Shown here: positions 25,019-36,776 of the stretch, in pieces | Position numbering within the stretch: position 1 is the stretch's first letter | How the letters are laid out: each line of letters starts with the position of its first letter | Origin: Ehretia macrophylla | Taxonomy: Eukaryota > Streptophyta > Magnoliopsida > Boraginales > Ehretiaceae | Reading direction: 5' to 3' | DNA length: 64,000 bases | NCBI GenBank assembly: GCA_037974665.1 | Contig: CM075773.1 | Coordinates: 28,799,853 to 28,863,852 of the forward strand | The notes under the pieces: model-generated | What the model was told of the DNA's origin: nothing | Seen by the model: only the letters and a program-made list of their open reading frames with translations | Database searches by the model: none | Program-made: the position numbers and the translations under genes

Positions 25019-25248
25019 TGTGCGGGCATGCTTTCCTAGGTTTCGGGCACGCACTACGAGTTAAGGCACGATCTACAAGACGAATGCACGTTTCCCAAGT
25101 AAATGCATACAACAGTAAATGAATGCATGCAATTCAATGCAAGGCACACAAAACGAAACACGACTCTTAAACCTAGGTCAAGGCACGCAAGTCTAGGTTA
25201 GGGCACACGAAACGAGGTATTGCACGCAAATAGAGGTTGGGCCTCACA
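25019..25248 (-). repeat. ACGTG-bearing short-repeat array (element 1, 5' LTR)
   Basis: The same degenerate 20-22 bp units as at 17604-17834, with cores GCACG and ACGTG. It lies at the extreme 5' end of the promoter-bearing LTR. Confidence 0.75.
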
Positions 25249-28200
25249 AGGTGTCATGGGATTCGGCAATAAAAATGTGATGGATTAGGTTGTTGTCCTT
25301 TTCGCGGCTCACGATGCATGATCCGGGACAAAAAAACAGAGCAAAACAAGAAAAATATCCTAAAACTATTGAAAATGTTTGATTTTGGGCTTCGAAAATA
25401 GGCGCCGCAGAGCTAGCTTGCTGCCCCCGTCATAGAGCTCTCAGAGAGCTTTCCAACGGTATGCTGTGCGCCGCATAACTCCTTACAGATAAAACGTTAT
25501 GGGCATTGGAGCGACGAAAACCTGGTCACAAGCACCACGCCATCGGTTTGCGGGCCCAGCCTCTACGTGAAGCGAAGTTGTCCTACCCAAGGTGTCGTGG
25601 GATTCGATAATAGAAATGTGATGGATTAGGTTGTCATCCATTTTGCGAATCATAACGTATGATCCGGGACGAAAAAACAGCACAAAAGGAAAAAGGTGTC
25701 CCGAAATTGATGAAAACGTTCGATTTTGGGCTATGAAAATAGGCGTAGTCGAGCAAGCTTGCTTCCCCAGTAGTAGAGCTCTCGGGGAGCTTTCCAACGG
25801 TATCCTGTACAACGCGTAACTCCTTACGGATAAAAAGTTATGGGCATTGGAGCGACAAAAACCTGGTCACAAGCCCCACGCCTTCGGTTTGCCGGCCCGG
25901 TCTCTACGTGAAGTGAAGTTGTCTTGCCCAAGGGGCTGTGGGATTCGGTAATAGAAATGTGATGGATTAGGTTGTCGTCCTTTTCGCGACTCATGACGTA
26001 TGATCCGGGATCAAAAAATAGCGCAAAAGTAGAAAAGTGTTCTGAAACTAATAAAAATGTTCGATTTTGGGCTCTGAAAATAGGCGCCGCCGAGCAGCCT
26101 TGCTACCCTCATCGTAGAGCTCTCAGAGAGCTTTCCAACGGTATGCTGTGCGCCACGTAACTCCTTACGGATGAAAAGTTCTGGGGACCGGAGTGACAAA
26201 AACCTTGTCATAAGCCCCACGCCCTCTGTTTGCGGGCCCAACCTCTACGTGAAGTGAAGTTGTCTTGCCCAAGGTGCCTTGGAATTCGGTAATATAAATG
26301 TGATGGATTATGTTGTCGTCCTTTTCGCAACTCACGATGCACGATCCGGGATGAAAAAACAGCGAAAAAGAAGAAAAGTTTTCTGAAACTGATGAAACGT
26401 TCTATTTTGGGCTCTGAAAATAAGCGCAGTCGAGCAGTCTTGTTGTCCCCGTCGTAGAGCTCTCAGAGAGCTTTTCAACGGTATGCTGTGCAGCGCGTAA
26501 CTCCTTACGGATCAAAAGTTATGGGCACTGGAGCGACGAAAACCTGGTCACAAGCCCCATGCCTTCTGTTTGCGGGCCCAGCCTCTACGTGAAGTGAATT
26601 TGTCTTGCCCAAGGTATTGTGGGATTCGGTAATAGAAATGTAATGGATTAGGTTGTCGTCTTTTTCGCGGCTCAAGATGTACGATCTGGGATGAAAAAAC
26701 AGAGCAAAATAAAAAAGTATCCCGAAAATGATGAAAACGTTCAATTTTTGTCTCAGAAAACAAGCGCAACCGAGCAGGCTTGCTGCCCCCGTCGTAGAGC
26801 TTTCAGAGAGCTTTCCAATGGTGTGCTGTGCACCGCGTAACTCCTTACGGATCAAAAGTTATGTGCGCCAGAGCGAAGGATGCCTGGTCACAAGCCCCAT
26901 GCCGTCAGTTTGCGGGCACAGCCTCAACGTGAAGTGAAGTTTTCTTGCACGAAGTGCCATGGGATTCAGTAATAGAAACGTGATGGATTAGGTTGTCGTC
27001 CTTTTCGCGGCTCACGATGTACGATCAGGGACGAAAAAACATCGCAAAAGAAGAAAAGTATCCCAAAACTGATGAAAATCTTCGATTTTGGGCTCTAAAA
27101 ACATGTGCAGCCGAGTAGGCTTGCTGCCCCCGTCGTATAGCTCTCGAAGAACTTTCTAACGGTATGTTGTGCACTGCGTAACTCCTTACGGATCAATAGT
27201 AAAGGGTATCAGAGCGACAGATACCTGGTCACAAGCCCTACGCCCTCGGTTTGCGGGCGCAACCTCTATGTGAAGTAAATTTGTCTTGCCCAAGGCACCG
27301 TGGGATTCGATAATAGAAATGTGATGGACTAGGTTGTCGTCCTTTTCGCGGCTCATGACTTACGATCCAGGAATGAAAAACAGCACAAAAGAAGAAAAGT
27401 GGCCCAAAACTTATGAAAATATTTGATTTTCTACTCCGAAAACAGGCGCAGCCGAGCCGGCTTGATGCCCTTGTCGTAGAGCTCTCAGAAAGCATTCCAA
27501 CGGTATGCTGTGTGCAGCATAACTCCTTACGGATAAAAAGTTATTGCCACTGGGGCGACGAAAACCTGGTCACAAGTCCCACGCCCTCGGTTTACGGGCC
27601 CAGCCTCTACGTGAAGGGAATTTGTCTTGCCCAAGGTGTCATGGGATTCGGTAATAGAAATGTGATGGATTAGGTTGTCGTCCTTTTCGCGGCTCACGAC
27701 GTACGATCCAGGACGAAAAAATAGCACAAAACAAGAAAGGTATCCTAAAACAGATGAAAATGTTCGATTTTGGGCTCCAAAAATAGGCGCAGCCGAGTAG
27801 GCTTGTAGACCCCGTCGTAGAGCTCTCGGAGAGCTTTCCAACGGTATGCTGTGCGCAACGTAACTCCTTACGGATCAAAAGTTCTGGGCACCAGAGCGAC
27901 GAAAACTTGGTCACAAGCCCCACGCCGTCGATTTGCGGGCCCAGCCTCTACGTGAAGCGAAGTTGTCTTACCCACAGTGCGGTGGAATTCGGTAATAGAA
28001 ATGTGATGGATTATGTTGTCGTCCTTTTCGCAGCTCCCGACGTACGATCTAGGACGAAAAAACAACACAAAAGAAGAAAAGTGCCCCTAAACTGATGAAA
28101 ACGTTCGATTTTGGGCTACAAAAAAATGGGGCAGCCAAGCGGGCTTACTACCCTGGTCGTAGAGCTCTCGGAGAGCTTTTTAACGCTATGTTGTGCGCCG

Positions 28201-29562
28201 CGTAACTCCTTACGGATCAAAAGTTATGGGCACTAGAGTGAGGAAAACTTAGTCACAAGCCCCACGCCCTCGGTTTGTGGGTCCAGCCTCTACGTGAAGT
28301 GGATTGGTCTTGCCCAAGGTGCCGTGGGATTCGGTAACAGAAATGTGATGGATTAGGTTGTCATCCTTTTCGCTGCTCAAGATGTACGATCCGGGATGAA
28401 AAAACATAGCAAAATAAGAATAGTATCCCAAAACTCACGAAAACATTTGATTTTGGGCTCCGAAAACAGGCACCGCCGAGCAAGCTTGCTACCCCTGCCG
28501 TAGAGCTCTCGAAGAGCTTTCCAAATGTATGTTGTGCGCCGCGTAACTCTATGTGGATCAAAAGTAATGGGCACCGGAGCAATGGATACCTGGTCACAAG
28601 CCCCACGCCCTCAGTTTGGGGGCCCAGCCTCTACGTGAAGTGAAGTTGTCTTGCCCAAGGCACCATGGGATTTGGTAATAGAAATGTGATGGATTAGGTT
28701 ATCGTTTTTTTCGCGGCTCACGATGTACAATCCGGGACAAAAAAATAGTACAAAAGAAGAAACGTGGCCCAAAACTGATGAAAACGTTCAATTTTGGGCT
28801 TCGAAAATAGGTGCAGCCGAGCAAGCTGGTTGCCCCCTTCGTAGAGCTCTCGGAGAGCTTTCGAACGGTATACTGTGCGCTGCATAACTCCATACGGATC
28901 AAACGTTATGGGCACCGGAGTGACGAAGATCTGGTCCCAAGCCTAACGTCCTCGGTTTGCAGGCCCAGCCTCTACGTGAAGCGAAGTTGTCTTGACCAAG
29001 GTGTCATGGAATTTAGTAATAGAAATGTGATGGATTAGGTTGTCGTCCTTTTTGCAGCTCACGACGTACGATCCGCGATGGAAAAATAGCACAAAAGAAG
29101 AAAAAACTATCCCAAAACTGATGAAAATGTTCAATTTTGGGCTCCAAAAATAGGCGCAGCTGAGTAGGCTGGCTGCCTCAATCGTAGAGCTCTCGGAGCG
29201 CTTTCCAACGGTATGCTGTGCACCGCGTAACTCCTTACGGATCAAAAGTTATAGGCACCGGAGCGACAGAGTTTTGGTCCCAAGCCCCACGCCCCCAGTT
29301 TGCGGGCCCAGCCTCTACGTGAAGTGAATTTGTCTTGTCCAAGGTGCCATGGAATTCGGTAATAGAAATATGATGGATTAGGTTGTCGTCCTTATCGCAG
29401 GTCACGACGTACGATCCGGGACGAAAAAACAGCACAAAAGAAGAAAGGTGTCCCGAAACTGATTAAAACATTTCTATTTTGGGCTCCAAAAATAGGCACT
29501 GCCAAGCAGGCTTGCTGCCCCCGTCGTAGAGCTCTCGAAGAGCCTTCTAACGGTATGTTGTG
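25249..29562 (+). repeat. 341-bp satellite array, block 2
   Basis: About 12.7 monomers in the same orientation as block 1. It begins at AGGTGTCATGGG, about base 116 of the monomer when counted from GTAACTCC, whereas block 1 ended at about base 275. The phase is therefore broken across retroelement 1. It ends at TATGTTGTG inside a monomer, where element 2 inserted. A variant CCTTATCGCAG in the last full monomer (29392) reappears five monomers further on, across element 2, at about 41213. Confidence 0.95.
29558..29562. other. Target-site duplication, left copy (retroelement 2)
   Basis: TTGTG at the left flank corresponds to TCGTG at 39677-39681 on the right, one base different. The satellite reads on without a break: ...TATGTTGTG | element | TCGTGTACCGCGTAACTCC. 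Confidence 0.8.
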
Positions 29563-30191
29563 TGTCATGCCCCAACCCGACCTATAGAGGCTAGACTAGG
29601 GTGTGAGCTAATCATTATTGTTATTTTACGTCCTTAACTGTTTCACTATGATTAATGCTTAACGTTAGCCTAGAACTCCAAAATTTTCCAGAAAACCGAC
29701 AGTATAACGGCTGTAATTGGGCTCTTTGGTTTGACCTAATTCTCTAAACGCCTCAAATTTTCCAATCTCAATTTCATTTCCAACTAAGATTACTATTTAC
29801 CATCAATTGAAATGCCTACTGGTCTTCTCAAAGTCTCGTTTGATTATTAACCTAGTATGATACTGTGTCTCGTCTATTTGTTAATCCTCGTTACAAAAGT
29901 ACCTGTTGATCTTAGCTTAATAGTGAGTACCTGCTTAAGATTGGATAGGTTCATTTTACTTAGTCCTTACCTGATACTTCATAAATCTATGATAGATACT
30001 AGGCAATAATGATAGCAAAACGACCACAGTAGTATCTATTTAGTTATTATCAGTACAAGCCAAAATTAGACCCCAAATTACAATGGGGATCTTTTATATT
30101 ACAAACATTAAGCAACATGAAAAGAAATAGTCTTCAAGTAGCATAGTGTTCACAAATGGCCATAATCAAGCAAAGCACATAGGACATGCAT

Positions 30192-30254
30192 TCATTCCAA
30201 GGAATCATCGTTAGGCACGTCGTCCTCGGGTACCTGTTCTTGATCTTCTTCACC
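30192..30254 (-). other. Conserved short acidic peptide frame in LTR (element 2, 3' LTR)
   Basis: Same 63-bp length as in the other LTRs, from GGTGAAGAAGAT to a TGA, rich in Glu and Asp. One difference makes Gln to a positively charged codon (CAAGAA keeps Gln-Glu), so the acidic character is retained. It is preceded by TTTTATCATCTCAG. Confidence 0.4.
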
Positions 30255-32928
30255 TGAGATGATAAAAGAGGGTGAGTCCTTATGAACTCAGCGAGGGGGA
30301 ACGAGAAATAGGTTTTGAAACTCATTTTCCGGTTCAACTTATGAAAACCCTTTTTGCAAGCATGAATGTATCACAATTAAGTACATAACAATAATATAAA
30401 AGTAAAGGAACACAATTACCCGTCTTTCCTCCCCGAGGTCCTCTAGGAACCAAGCGAGAGTACTTATACACATAGTGAAAAGGATACGGTGAGCTTTTGC
30501 TCTTAGTTCATTTCCAGTATCAGTTGTTGCGTCCGACTTCAAATCATCCCTTTATCACGCCAAATGGGTGTACTCCGGATGTACCCCGAAATCCTACGAC
30601 CCAACTCTCCGAGGAAGTCTAGCCCCCAAGCGAGAGAAGGAATTGGACAATGGTAGTCACGGTTGCATCGGCAAGCCCGATGCCGCCCGGTGTGCGTGAA
30701 CGCTACCACGCCAGAATGAAAGGTTGCAACCTTGTATGCAATGCACATTTATGACATTTAATATATCACATTAGGAGGACAACAAAGTAGGTTGCCTCCA
30801 AGCAGTCATAAGATTGCACATTGACAAGTAAACAAGCGAGGCACGATAAGACAAGTAATTTCACTTGAAAGGCACATGGAGTTATATGAACATTAATGGG
30901 CAGCCATGTAACGCACGTAAATCAAGTCATATAACTCATTTCAAAGTTCACGTAATCAAATAATAAGATTATTCAACATGCAACGACATCTACGTGGGTT
31001 TGGGTGCAAGAAAAACCTACTTGTCAACATGTAATCATCAAGATCGCATTTAGGGCTACAATGGAAACTACGGGCAGCCTACTAAACATATAATTAAACA
31101 CGATATTCATAGGATCAACACTTAGTGAATATACCTAGTCATTAGGGTTTCCATTTCGTGCTTACCCGTATGATTAAGCCCCAAGTCAACTCAAAATCAA
31201 TCTCAAGCCATGCATCGACTAATTCAAACAACCTCAAGTATTCAAAACAGTCCACACAACATCCCAATGCCACAATCCCAAGCATTTAATACAACAAGAG
31301 AAGCTACAATAATTTTTCTAAGCATATCACCAAGTGAAACCCTCACTGCAATGGGCTATTTTCTCACAATCATTAAGAAAATCAAACAATCTCCAAATCC
31401 AGTGAATAAGATTTCAAATTAAAGCTTAAGAAGTGAACTAAATTAAGAAATAAACCTCATATCATTTAGAGTTCGGATTCAATAGTTATAGCCAAAACAG
31501 TGAGATTGCACAAAACTGTCCAGATTTGCACATATTTCAATACTTGTCATTTTTGAGGTCCTTAGGGTCAGATTTTTCCTTAGTCCATTTCTGACAAAAA
31601 TGTTCAGAACTGAAAAATCTAGCAGCACACCAAATTTCATGCATTTTTGATATCATTTACTAAGTCAAAACTGGTTCATTCCACATAGTCAGTGAATCTG
31701 CCAAAACCTGCTTCATTTTTCCAGATTTTCCAGATTTTGACACATTTTAATGATTTTCCATTTTGAGGACTTTAGAGTCAAAATTAGCTTTGGCCTATTT
31801 CTGGGAAAAATGTTCAGAACGGGAAAAAATAGTTACCTACCAATTTTCACACATTTGCAACATCATTTTCCTAGCCAAAATCATCTCGCACCAACAAGAT
31901 AGAAAGCTGTCTCAAACCCGATTTCATCTATCATCACCTTCTAGCCCAAAATATTGCCATGCATGGTTATAAAAGATTATAAACACACATATATCTCAAG
32001 TACAGAAGTAAAGACAAACATTTAAGAGCATGCATGTGGTTTTTTTTGAAGGATTTTCAAGAAGTTTTAGCCCTCACCTTAGCAAAACAACAAGAAGATG
32101 CACAGGATTTTGATGAAGCACAAGGTTGACTCTTTTCCTTGCTTAGCCGAGACACCACTCGATTTCACTCTAGTTTCCTAGCTTATTAAACAAGTTCTTA
32201 GTAGGTGCATGTGGTTAGAACAAGAAGAAAAGAAATGGAAGCTAGCAAACTCACCTAAACCGAAATGGAAGTTCAATAAGCTTGCATGTGTGATTCTTGC
32301 AACCTAGCTTGCTTAGTCGAGTTCTCTACCTTCTTGGTTGCCTTGATGGACCATGGTGTGATGAAGATGAGCTATGGAGTGAAGGAACTCAGCCAAGGCC
32401 TAGAGAGAGAGAGAAGAATGAGAGGGAGAGAGAGAAATGTGAGGAAATGAGAGAAATGAAGAAAAAATGAAGGCTTTTGCAAATGTTGATGCATATGTCG
32501 GCCTTGAGCTTTGCAATTCAGATTTTTGTGTCTTCAAGAAGCATTTTGAAATTCCTAGCATGGGCAAGGAGCTTATGTCGAGATTGGTGGAGCTTTGGGG
32601 AGGGTTTTGAGCTAGTTTTTTATGCATTTGTTTCATAGAATTGTCATAGATTATCTAGGAATTAAATTGAATTAAGCAAAGCAATCACAAAGCCCAACAA
32701 GTGGTTGGCCAAGGCATGTAGAAATCTGATTTTTTTTTTTGTCATCTTTTGAGCATTATTTAATTGTGTGTTGAAAGTGCAAAAGAATAAGGAATAAAGA
32801 ATAAGGAATGTCTAGCTTTTTGTGAGATTTTGTCTTCTAGTGGGTTGAATTAGTAATTTAATATTAGTTAGTGGAATTTGTAGGATTAATTAATGGCCTA
32901 GTGCTTCGTGTAAGATGTTTTCTTGATT

Positions 32929-33179
32929 AGCATGAGGGCACGCTTTCCTAAGTCTAGGGCACGCACTACGAGGTAGGGTACGCACTACGAGGTATGGCAC
33001 GAACTACGAGACAAATGCACGTTTCTCAAATAAATGCACGCAACCCTAAATGAATGCACATAATTTAATGCAAGGTACACAAAATGAAACACAATCCTTA
33101 AACCTAGGTCAAGGCTCGCAAATCTAGGTTAGGGCACACAAAACGAGGTATCACACGTAAATCGAGGTCGGGCCTCACA
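32929..33179 (-). repeat. ACGTG-bearing short-repeat array (element 2, 3' LTR)
   Basis: Degenerate 20-22 bp units as in element 1. One unit is locally repeated: GGGCACGCACTACGAGGTA, then GGGTACGCACTACGAGGTA. This shows the array changes by unit gain. Confidence 0.75.
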
Positions 33180-33187
33180 TCCTCCTT
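33180..33187 (-). other. Polypurine tract of retroelement 2
   Basis: The minus strand reads AAGGAGGA directly before the LTR start. It is shorter than in element 1 by a few purines but in the same sequence setting (TTCTTTTAAGGAGG). Confidence 0.8.
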
Positions 33188-34837
33188 AAAAGAATTTCAT
33201 CCCGAAATTCATTCTTACCTATTGAGGTCAGTTAGATGGGTTCTGCCCATTGATATTTCTACTCCGGTTCGATGCTCGCTCCATGATCCCTTTTTCCAAA
33301 ACTAATTCACTTCCAAACTTTCTCCAATTGTTAATTCGGTGTGACCCCTACTTTTGTAGTTCGTTCCTTTGAACGACTCTATTCTCCATTTGATCTGAAG
33401 GTCAAGTTTATTAACTAAGGTTAGAATCTTTATATATAGTCATCAAAGCTACATCGGTATTCTAACTATATAACTATAACTCCAAAATCATGACTTATGC
33501 CGTGTCGATTTTGCACTCATATCTCAAAAGGAATATCCCAATAATACCATGATCCTAGGGTGACATACACTAATTTCAATATGATAAATCTATATCCGAT
33601 TTACATACCATGTCAACTACTTCAAACTGTTATCACATAAGCCATACACAGGTTATGGATCATTTCACAATACGACCCTATTTTCAAGAAGAAGTTTTCC
33701 AAACAAACTAGTCCATTTCAAGTCGTCATCTATCGATAGTATCATAGTCCTTTTTATCTCATAAGTACATTAGATTAGCAAATCTTCTAGTGACTAGTCT
33801 CCAAGTTACAGGCTTCTATTCACTAACCTTCTTTCCCTGCTTTGTTAACCTTCACGCTCGTAATCAATAAGAAAGACCGTTGAGATTCGTTAAACTCAAC
33901 TCTAAGGCTTATTAAGTACCACCAACAAACTGCCATCAAAATTGCATGGGTAAACTAATCATGTGGCACTCATTCAACTCTTCAAGTAAGTTTCATCAGC
34001 TTGTGACCCACAATTTATTTCTTTATTCAAATCTCTGTCTTCAAGTTACGAAGCTCTAGAATTTCTTTTAATCTTAATCAAGACTCCTAAAGCGAATGGT
34101 TTTAACCTCAAATAAATTTGACTCACCTCAATCCAAGGTTACGTCATACTTAAGAAGATAATGGTCCCACTTACTTAGCGACCTAGTCATTCTTTCGAAC
34201 ACTTAATACCCGCCAATATATCTTCAACAATAATGCTATTAAGCTAGGGTTATAGCCACGTAAGTGATATCAATGTTCCACTAGGTTACAGGTCGTACAA
34301 TAATAATCCTAGGACTATAAATGGGTACCGGAATGATCTAGCTCATAGGATACTTACCATACTAACCCAAGTAACTTGTTACACGAAATAACTTCAAGGC
34401 TGTATCAACATAAGAATTATGACCACGAGGCATCCTTCAATATAACCTAATAGAACTTCAAAAGTAATCAAGCACTCATCTAACTATCACTATGAGATTC
34501 GTCCTCTATTCAACAACCACAATTCAAAGTCCACCAACCGCTAGTTTCTAGACGTGAAACGGTGCACTTAAATACGGTTGTCTAACAACAGTCTCTTGGG
34601 TCATCATGACTCTGATTCATATTTATTTTAACTATATGGAATCTTACTCTCCCCATTCACATGTTCAATTAGCTACGAGCATCAAGACTCGTTGACCTTA
34701 TGTCTTAGGGTTTACTATCATCATGCTCACGTTTTACTTCCGTTATATAAAGCAACCTCTTTACTTGCATGACAATACGTTGTTTTTGAGGAAATGCACA
34801 TAAAGGATGGATGATACTGAGGTCAAGTAATATTTTC
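33188..34837 (-). other. Unassigned internal sequence of retroelement 2
   Basis: About 1.65 kb, AT-rich, with no long open frame on either strand and no pol motif that I can recognise. It occupies the place where protease to chromodomain lie in element 1. Apart from the first 40 bp next to the polypurine tract (AAAAGAATTTC.TC.CGAAATTC), I see no similarity to element 1. It could be decayed pol, captured genomic sequence, or a separate non-coding body. Confidence 0.6.
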
Positions 34838-34907
34838 TTAATAGGTAAATTTACCTTCGACCGTGGTTACTGCTAGCAATCTGGGCACAATTCTTTTGCC
34901 ACCTTGG

Positions 34908-35009
34908 ACATTCCTTGACAAGATGTTGATCACTCCCACATCCTTTGCATTTACCAGACCTCTTCCAACATTGGGCCTCCGTGTGCCCCTTCTTGTTGCA
35001 ATAGTTACA
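34908..35009 (-). pseudogene. Second pair of zinc knuckles in another frame, element 2
   Basis: Read in a different frame from the first pair, the minus strand gives CNYCNKKGHTEAQC and CKGCGSDQHLVKEC. All eight zinc ligands and the spacing are intact. This pair is nearly the same as the element 1 knuckle (CSYCDKKGHTEAQC), closer than the first pair is. The offset from the first pair is 263 bp, not a multiple of three. Confidence 0.88.
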
Positions 35010-35170
35010 TGTATCAAGATGGGTTTAACCGTGCCTCTCGATGTGACATGACTAAATTGGTTGACTATGGTACCCGACTGTAATCTGTTAGTAGCTGCCT
35101 TCCCCGAATTCTGGCCTTGACCCTGGGTACTCCCTCTCGTAGCCTGTCCTTGCACCCTCTGTCGTTTTGG

Positions 35171-35272
35171 GCATTCCTTGACCTTATGTTGATTGCTACC
35201 GCAACCGTTACACCTTCCTGTTTTCCTCCAACAGTTAATCTCCAGATGACCTCTACGTGCACAGTGAGTACA
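35171..35272 (-). pseudogene. First pair of zinc knuckles, element 2 Gag
   Basis: CTHCARRGHLEINC followed by CNGCGSNQHKVKEC, two intact CX2CX4HX4C motifs six residues apart, in the main gag frame. The second knuckle matches the second knuckle of element 1 closely. Confidence 0.88.
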
Positions 35273-35640
35273 ACATGGGATTAGAGTAGTAGTAACACCT
35301 CCATAAGGGCCTCGAGCTACAGGAATATCTAAACCACCCTGGCAGACTTTCTCGACAGGTAGCTGCTCCAGGCTCTGTACTTGACTCGGTTGACTCAACC
35401 CTGCCACTTCCTGACTCTTTCCTCTCTCAGCTTTTATTGCCTCGAAAAGAACTTCACCAAAGGTGATAAATTGAAAAGGAGCCAAGCTATTTTGAATCTC
35501 GGATCTCAACCCTTGAATAAATCTCTGGATCTTTTTCTCAGTAGTCTATACCATTTTAGGAGCATACTGGGACAGTTGATTCAATTGGGTTTCGTACTGT
35601 GCGACCGTTAAATCCCCTTGTTTGAAGGTCACGAACTCAT

Positions 35641-36091
35641 TCCTTCGAAGTCTCCCTCTACTTCCAAGAACTCTTCCAACCATTCTAAAAGAGGTAGCCC
35701 CACGATATGACATGTATTTATATATATACGATTATGTTACACGAGAAGCAAATGTGTACTTATATAATCATACCACATAAGAACAACTATATCTTAATGC
35801 ATAGGATTGTATAATAAAACATTAACAGCTAGTGTTCAGCCTAGCATACAAGAAACCATTGTAACATAATAAACACTTAAAGCATACGGTGCACTTGAAT
35901 CACATAGGCATGTTGAGCAAACAAAACATATTGTTCACATTGGTTCATAAAAGCGCATAATATTTAATGCTCAAGCAATTAAAGCACATTAGCACACATT
36001 AACACATATAAACAAGACATCAAAATTACTTTAGGGCTTCTACCTACGGTCCGAGAGTTGAACCCGACTAATGCCTAGTTAGCAAACTAAA
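35641..36091 (-). other. 5' leader region of retroelement 2
   Basis: Non-coding, AT-rich. The last part before the primer site (about 36030-36066) matches the element 1 leader. Most of the Gag N-terminal coding region, present in element 1, is absent between here and 35640. Confidence 0.6.
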
Positions 36092-36102
36092 CTCTGATAC
36101 CA
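36092..36102 (-). other. Primer-binding site, initiator-Met tRNA (element 2)
   Basis: The minus strand reads TGGTATCAGAG then T where element 1 has C, so 11 of 12 bases match the element 1 site. It lies 10 bp inside the 5' LTR. Confidence 0.9.
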
Positions 36103-36713
36103 TTCTAAAAGGTGTCATGCCACAACCCGACCTATAGAGGCTAGAGTAGGGTGTGAGCTAATCATTATTGTTATTTTACTTCCTTAACTATTTCACTATG
36201 ATTAATGCTTACGTTAGGCTAGAACTCCAAAAGTTTCCAAAAAATCGGCAGCATAACGGCTGTAATTGGGCTCTTTGGTTTGACCTAATTCTCTAAATGC
36301 CTCAAATTTTCCAATTTCAATTTCATTTCCAACTAAGATCACTATTATCCCAAAGTCTCGTTTGATTAATAACCTAGTATGATACTATTTCTCGTCTGTT
36401 TGTTAATCCTCGTTACAAAAGTACTTGTTGATCTTAGCTTAATAGTGAGTACCTGCTTAAGATTGGATAGGTTTATTTTACTTAGTCCTTACCTGATACT
36501 TCATAATCCTATGATAGGTACTAGCCAATGAAAATAGCAAAACGACCATAGTAGTGTCTATTTAGTTATTATCAGTACAAGCCAAAATTAGACCCCAAAT
36601 TACAACGGGGGTCTTTTACATTACAAACATTAAGCAACATGAAAAGAAATAGTCTTCAAGTAGCGTAGTGTTCACAAATGGCCATAATCAAGAAAAGCAC
36701 ATATGACAGGAAT

Positions 36714-36776
36714 TCATTCCAAGGAATCATCATTAGGCACGTCGTCCTCGGGTACATGTTCCTGATCTTCTTCACC
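36714..36776 (-). other. Conserved short acidic peptide frame in LTR (element 2, 5' LTR)
   Basis: Reads GEEDQEHVPEDDVPNDDSLE then stop, 63 bp like the other copies. Differences from the element 1 copy (Gln/His, Asn/Asp, Ile/Asn) leave it strongly acidic. Confidence 0.4.

Larger units (their letters stand above)
14259..25248 (-). mobile_element. LTR retrotransposon 1, Ty3/gypsy chromovirus, probably Tekay/Del type
   Basis: An 11.0-kb element inserted in the satellite and read on the minus strand. It has two LTRs of about 3.57 kb, a primer-binding site matching initiator-methionine tRNA, a polypurine tract, and a gag-pol remnant in the order Gag, zinc knuckle, protease, reverse transcriptase, RNase H, integrase, chromodomain. 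That order and the C-terminal chromodomain mark a chromovirus. The long LTRs and the wording of the integrase end suit the Tekay/Del clade. The internal part is only 3.84 kb because the end of RNase H and most of integrase are deleted. Nonsense codons and frame changes make it non-functional by itself. No 5-bp target duplication is found: the left flank ends GCAGC and the right begins AGGTG. Confidence 0.93.
21678..25248 (-). repeat. 5' LTR of retroelement 1
   Basis: A 3571-bp LTR with minus-strand start TGTGAGGCC and end GGGGTGTGACA. It carries the same internal landmarks as its partner at 14259-17834: ACGTG array 25019-25248, GA/CT tract 24515-24567, palindrome 22835-22848, donor-like sites at 24369/24368 and near 24190, and the acidic frame 22308-22370, which is open here. 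As the 5' LTR it should hold the promoter. The satellite resumes at 25249. Confidence 0.93.
29563..33179 (-). repeat. 3' LTR of retroelement 2
   Basis: A 3617-bp LTR; the minus strand starts TGTGAGGCC and ends GGGGCATGACA. Landmarks: ACGTG array about 32929-33179 with a local extra unit (GCACTACGAGGTA repeated), GA/CT tract 32402-32469, donor-like AG|GTGAGT near 32254, palindrome 30720-30733 and acidic frame 30192-30254. It closely matches 36113-39676 and is clearly related to, but more distant from, the element 1 LTRs. Confidence 0.92.
34838..35640 (-). pseudogene. Gag C-terminal remnant with zinc knuckles (element 2)
   Basis: The right end (about 35510-35640) still reads like the end of the capsid domain (LTVAQYE, then a stop near 35549). 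The main frame at 34838-35509 is 223 codons and starts with RSEIQNSLAPF, the usual capsid end. It has knuckles C80-C83-H88-C93 and C100-C103-H108-C113, both CX2CX4HX4C. Past about residue 160 the frame no longer looks like protein, but another frame carries a second knuckle pair. The N-terminal half of Gag is missing. Confidence 0.85.

Noticed and set aside
35065-35262. Separate minus-strand frame across the zinc-knuckle region of element 2
   Set aside because: It overlaps the gag remnant in another frame and shows no motif of its own.
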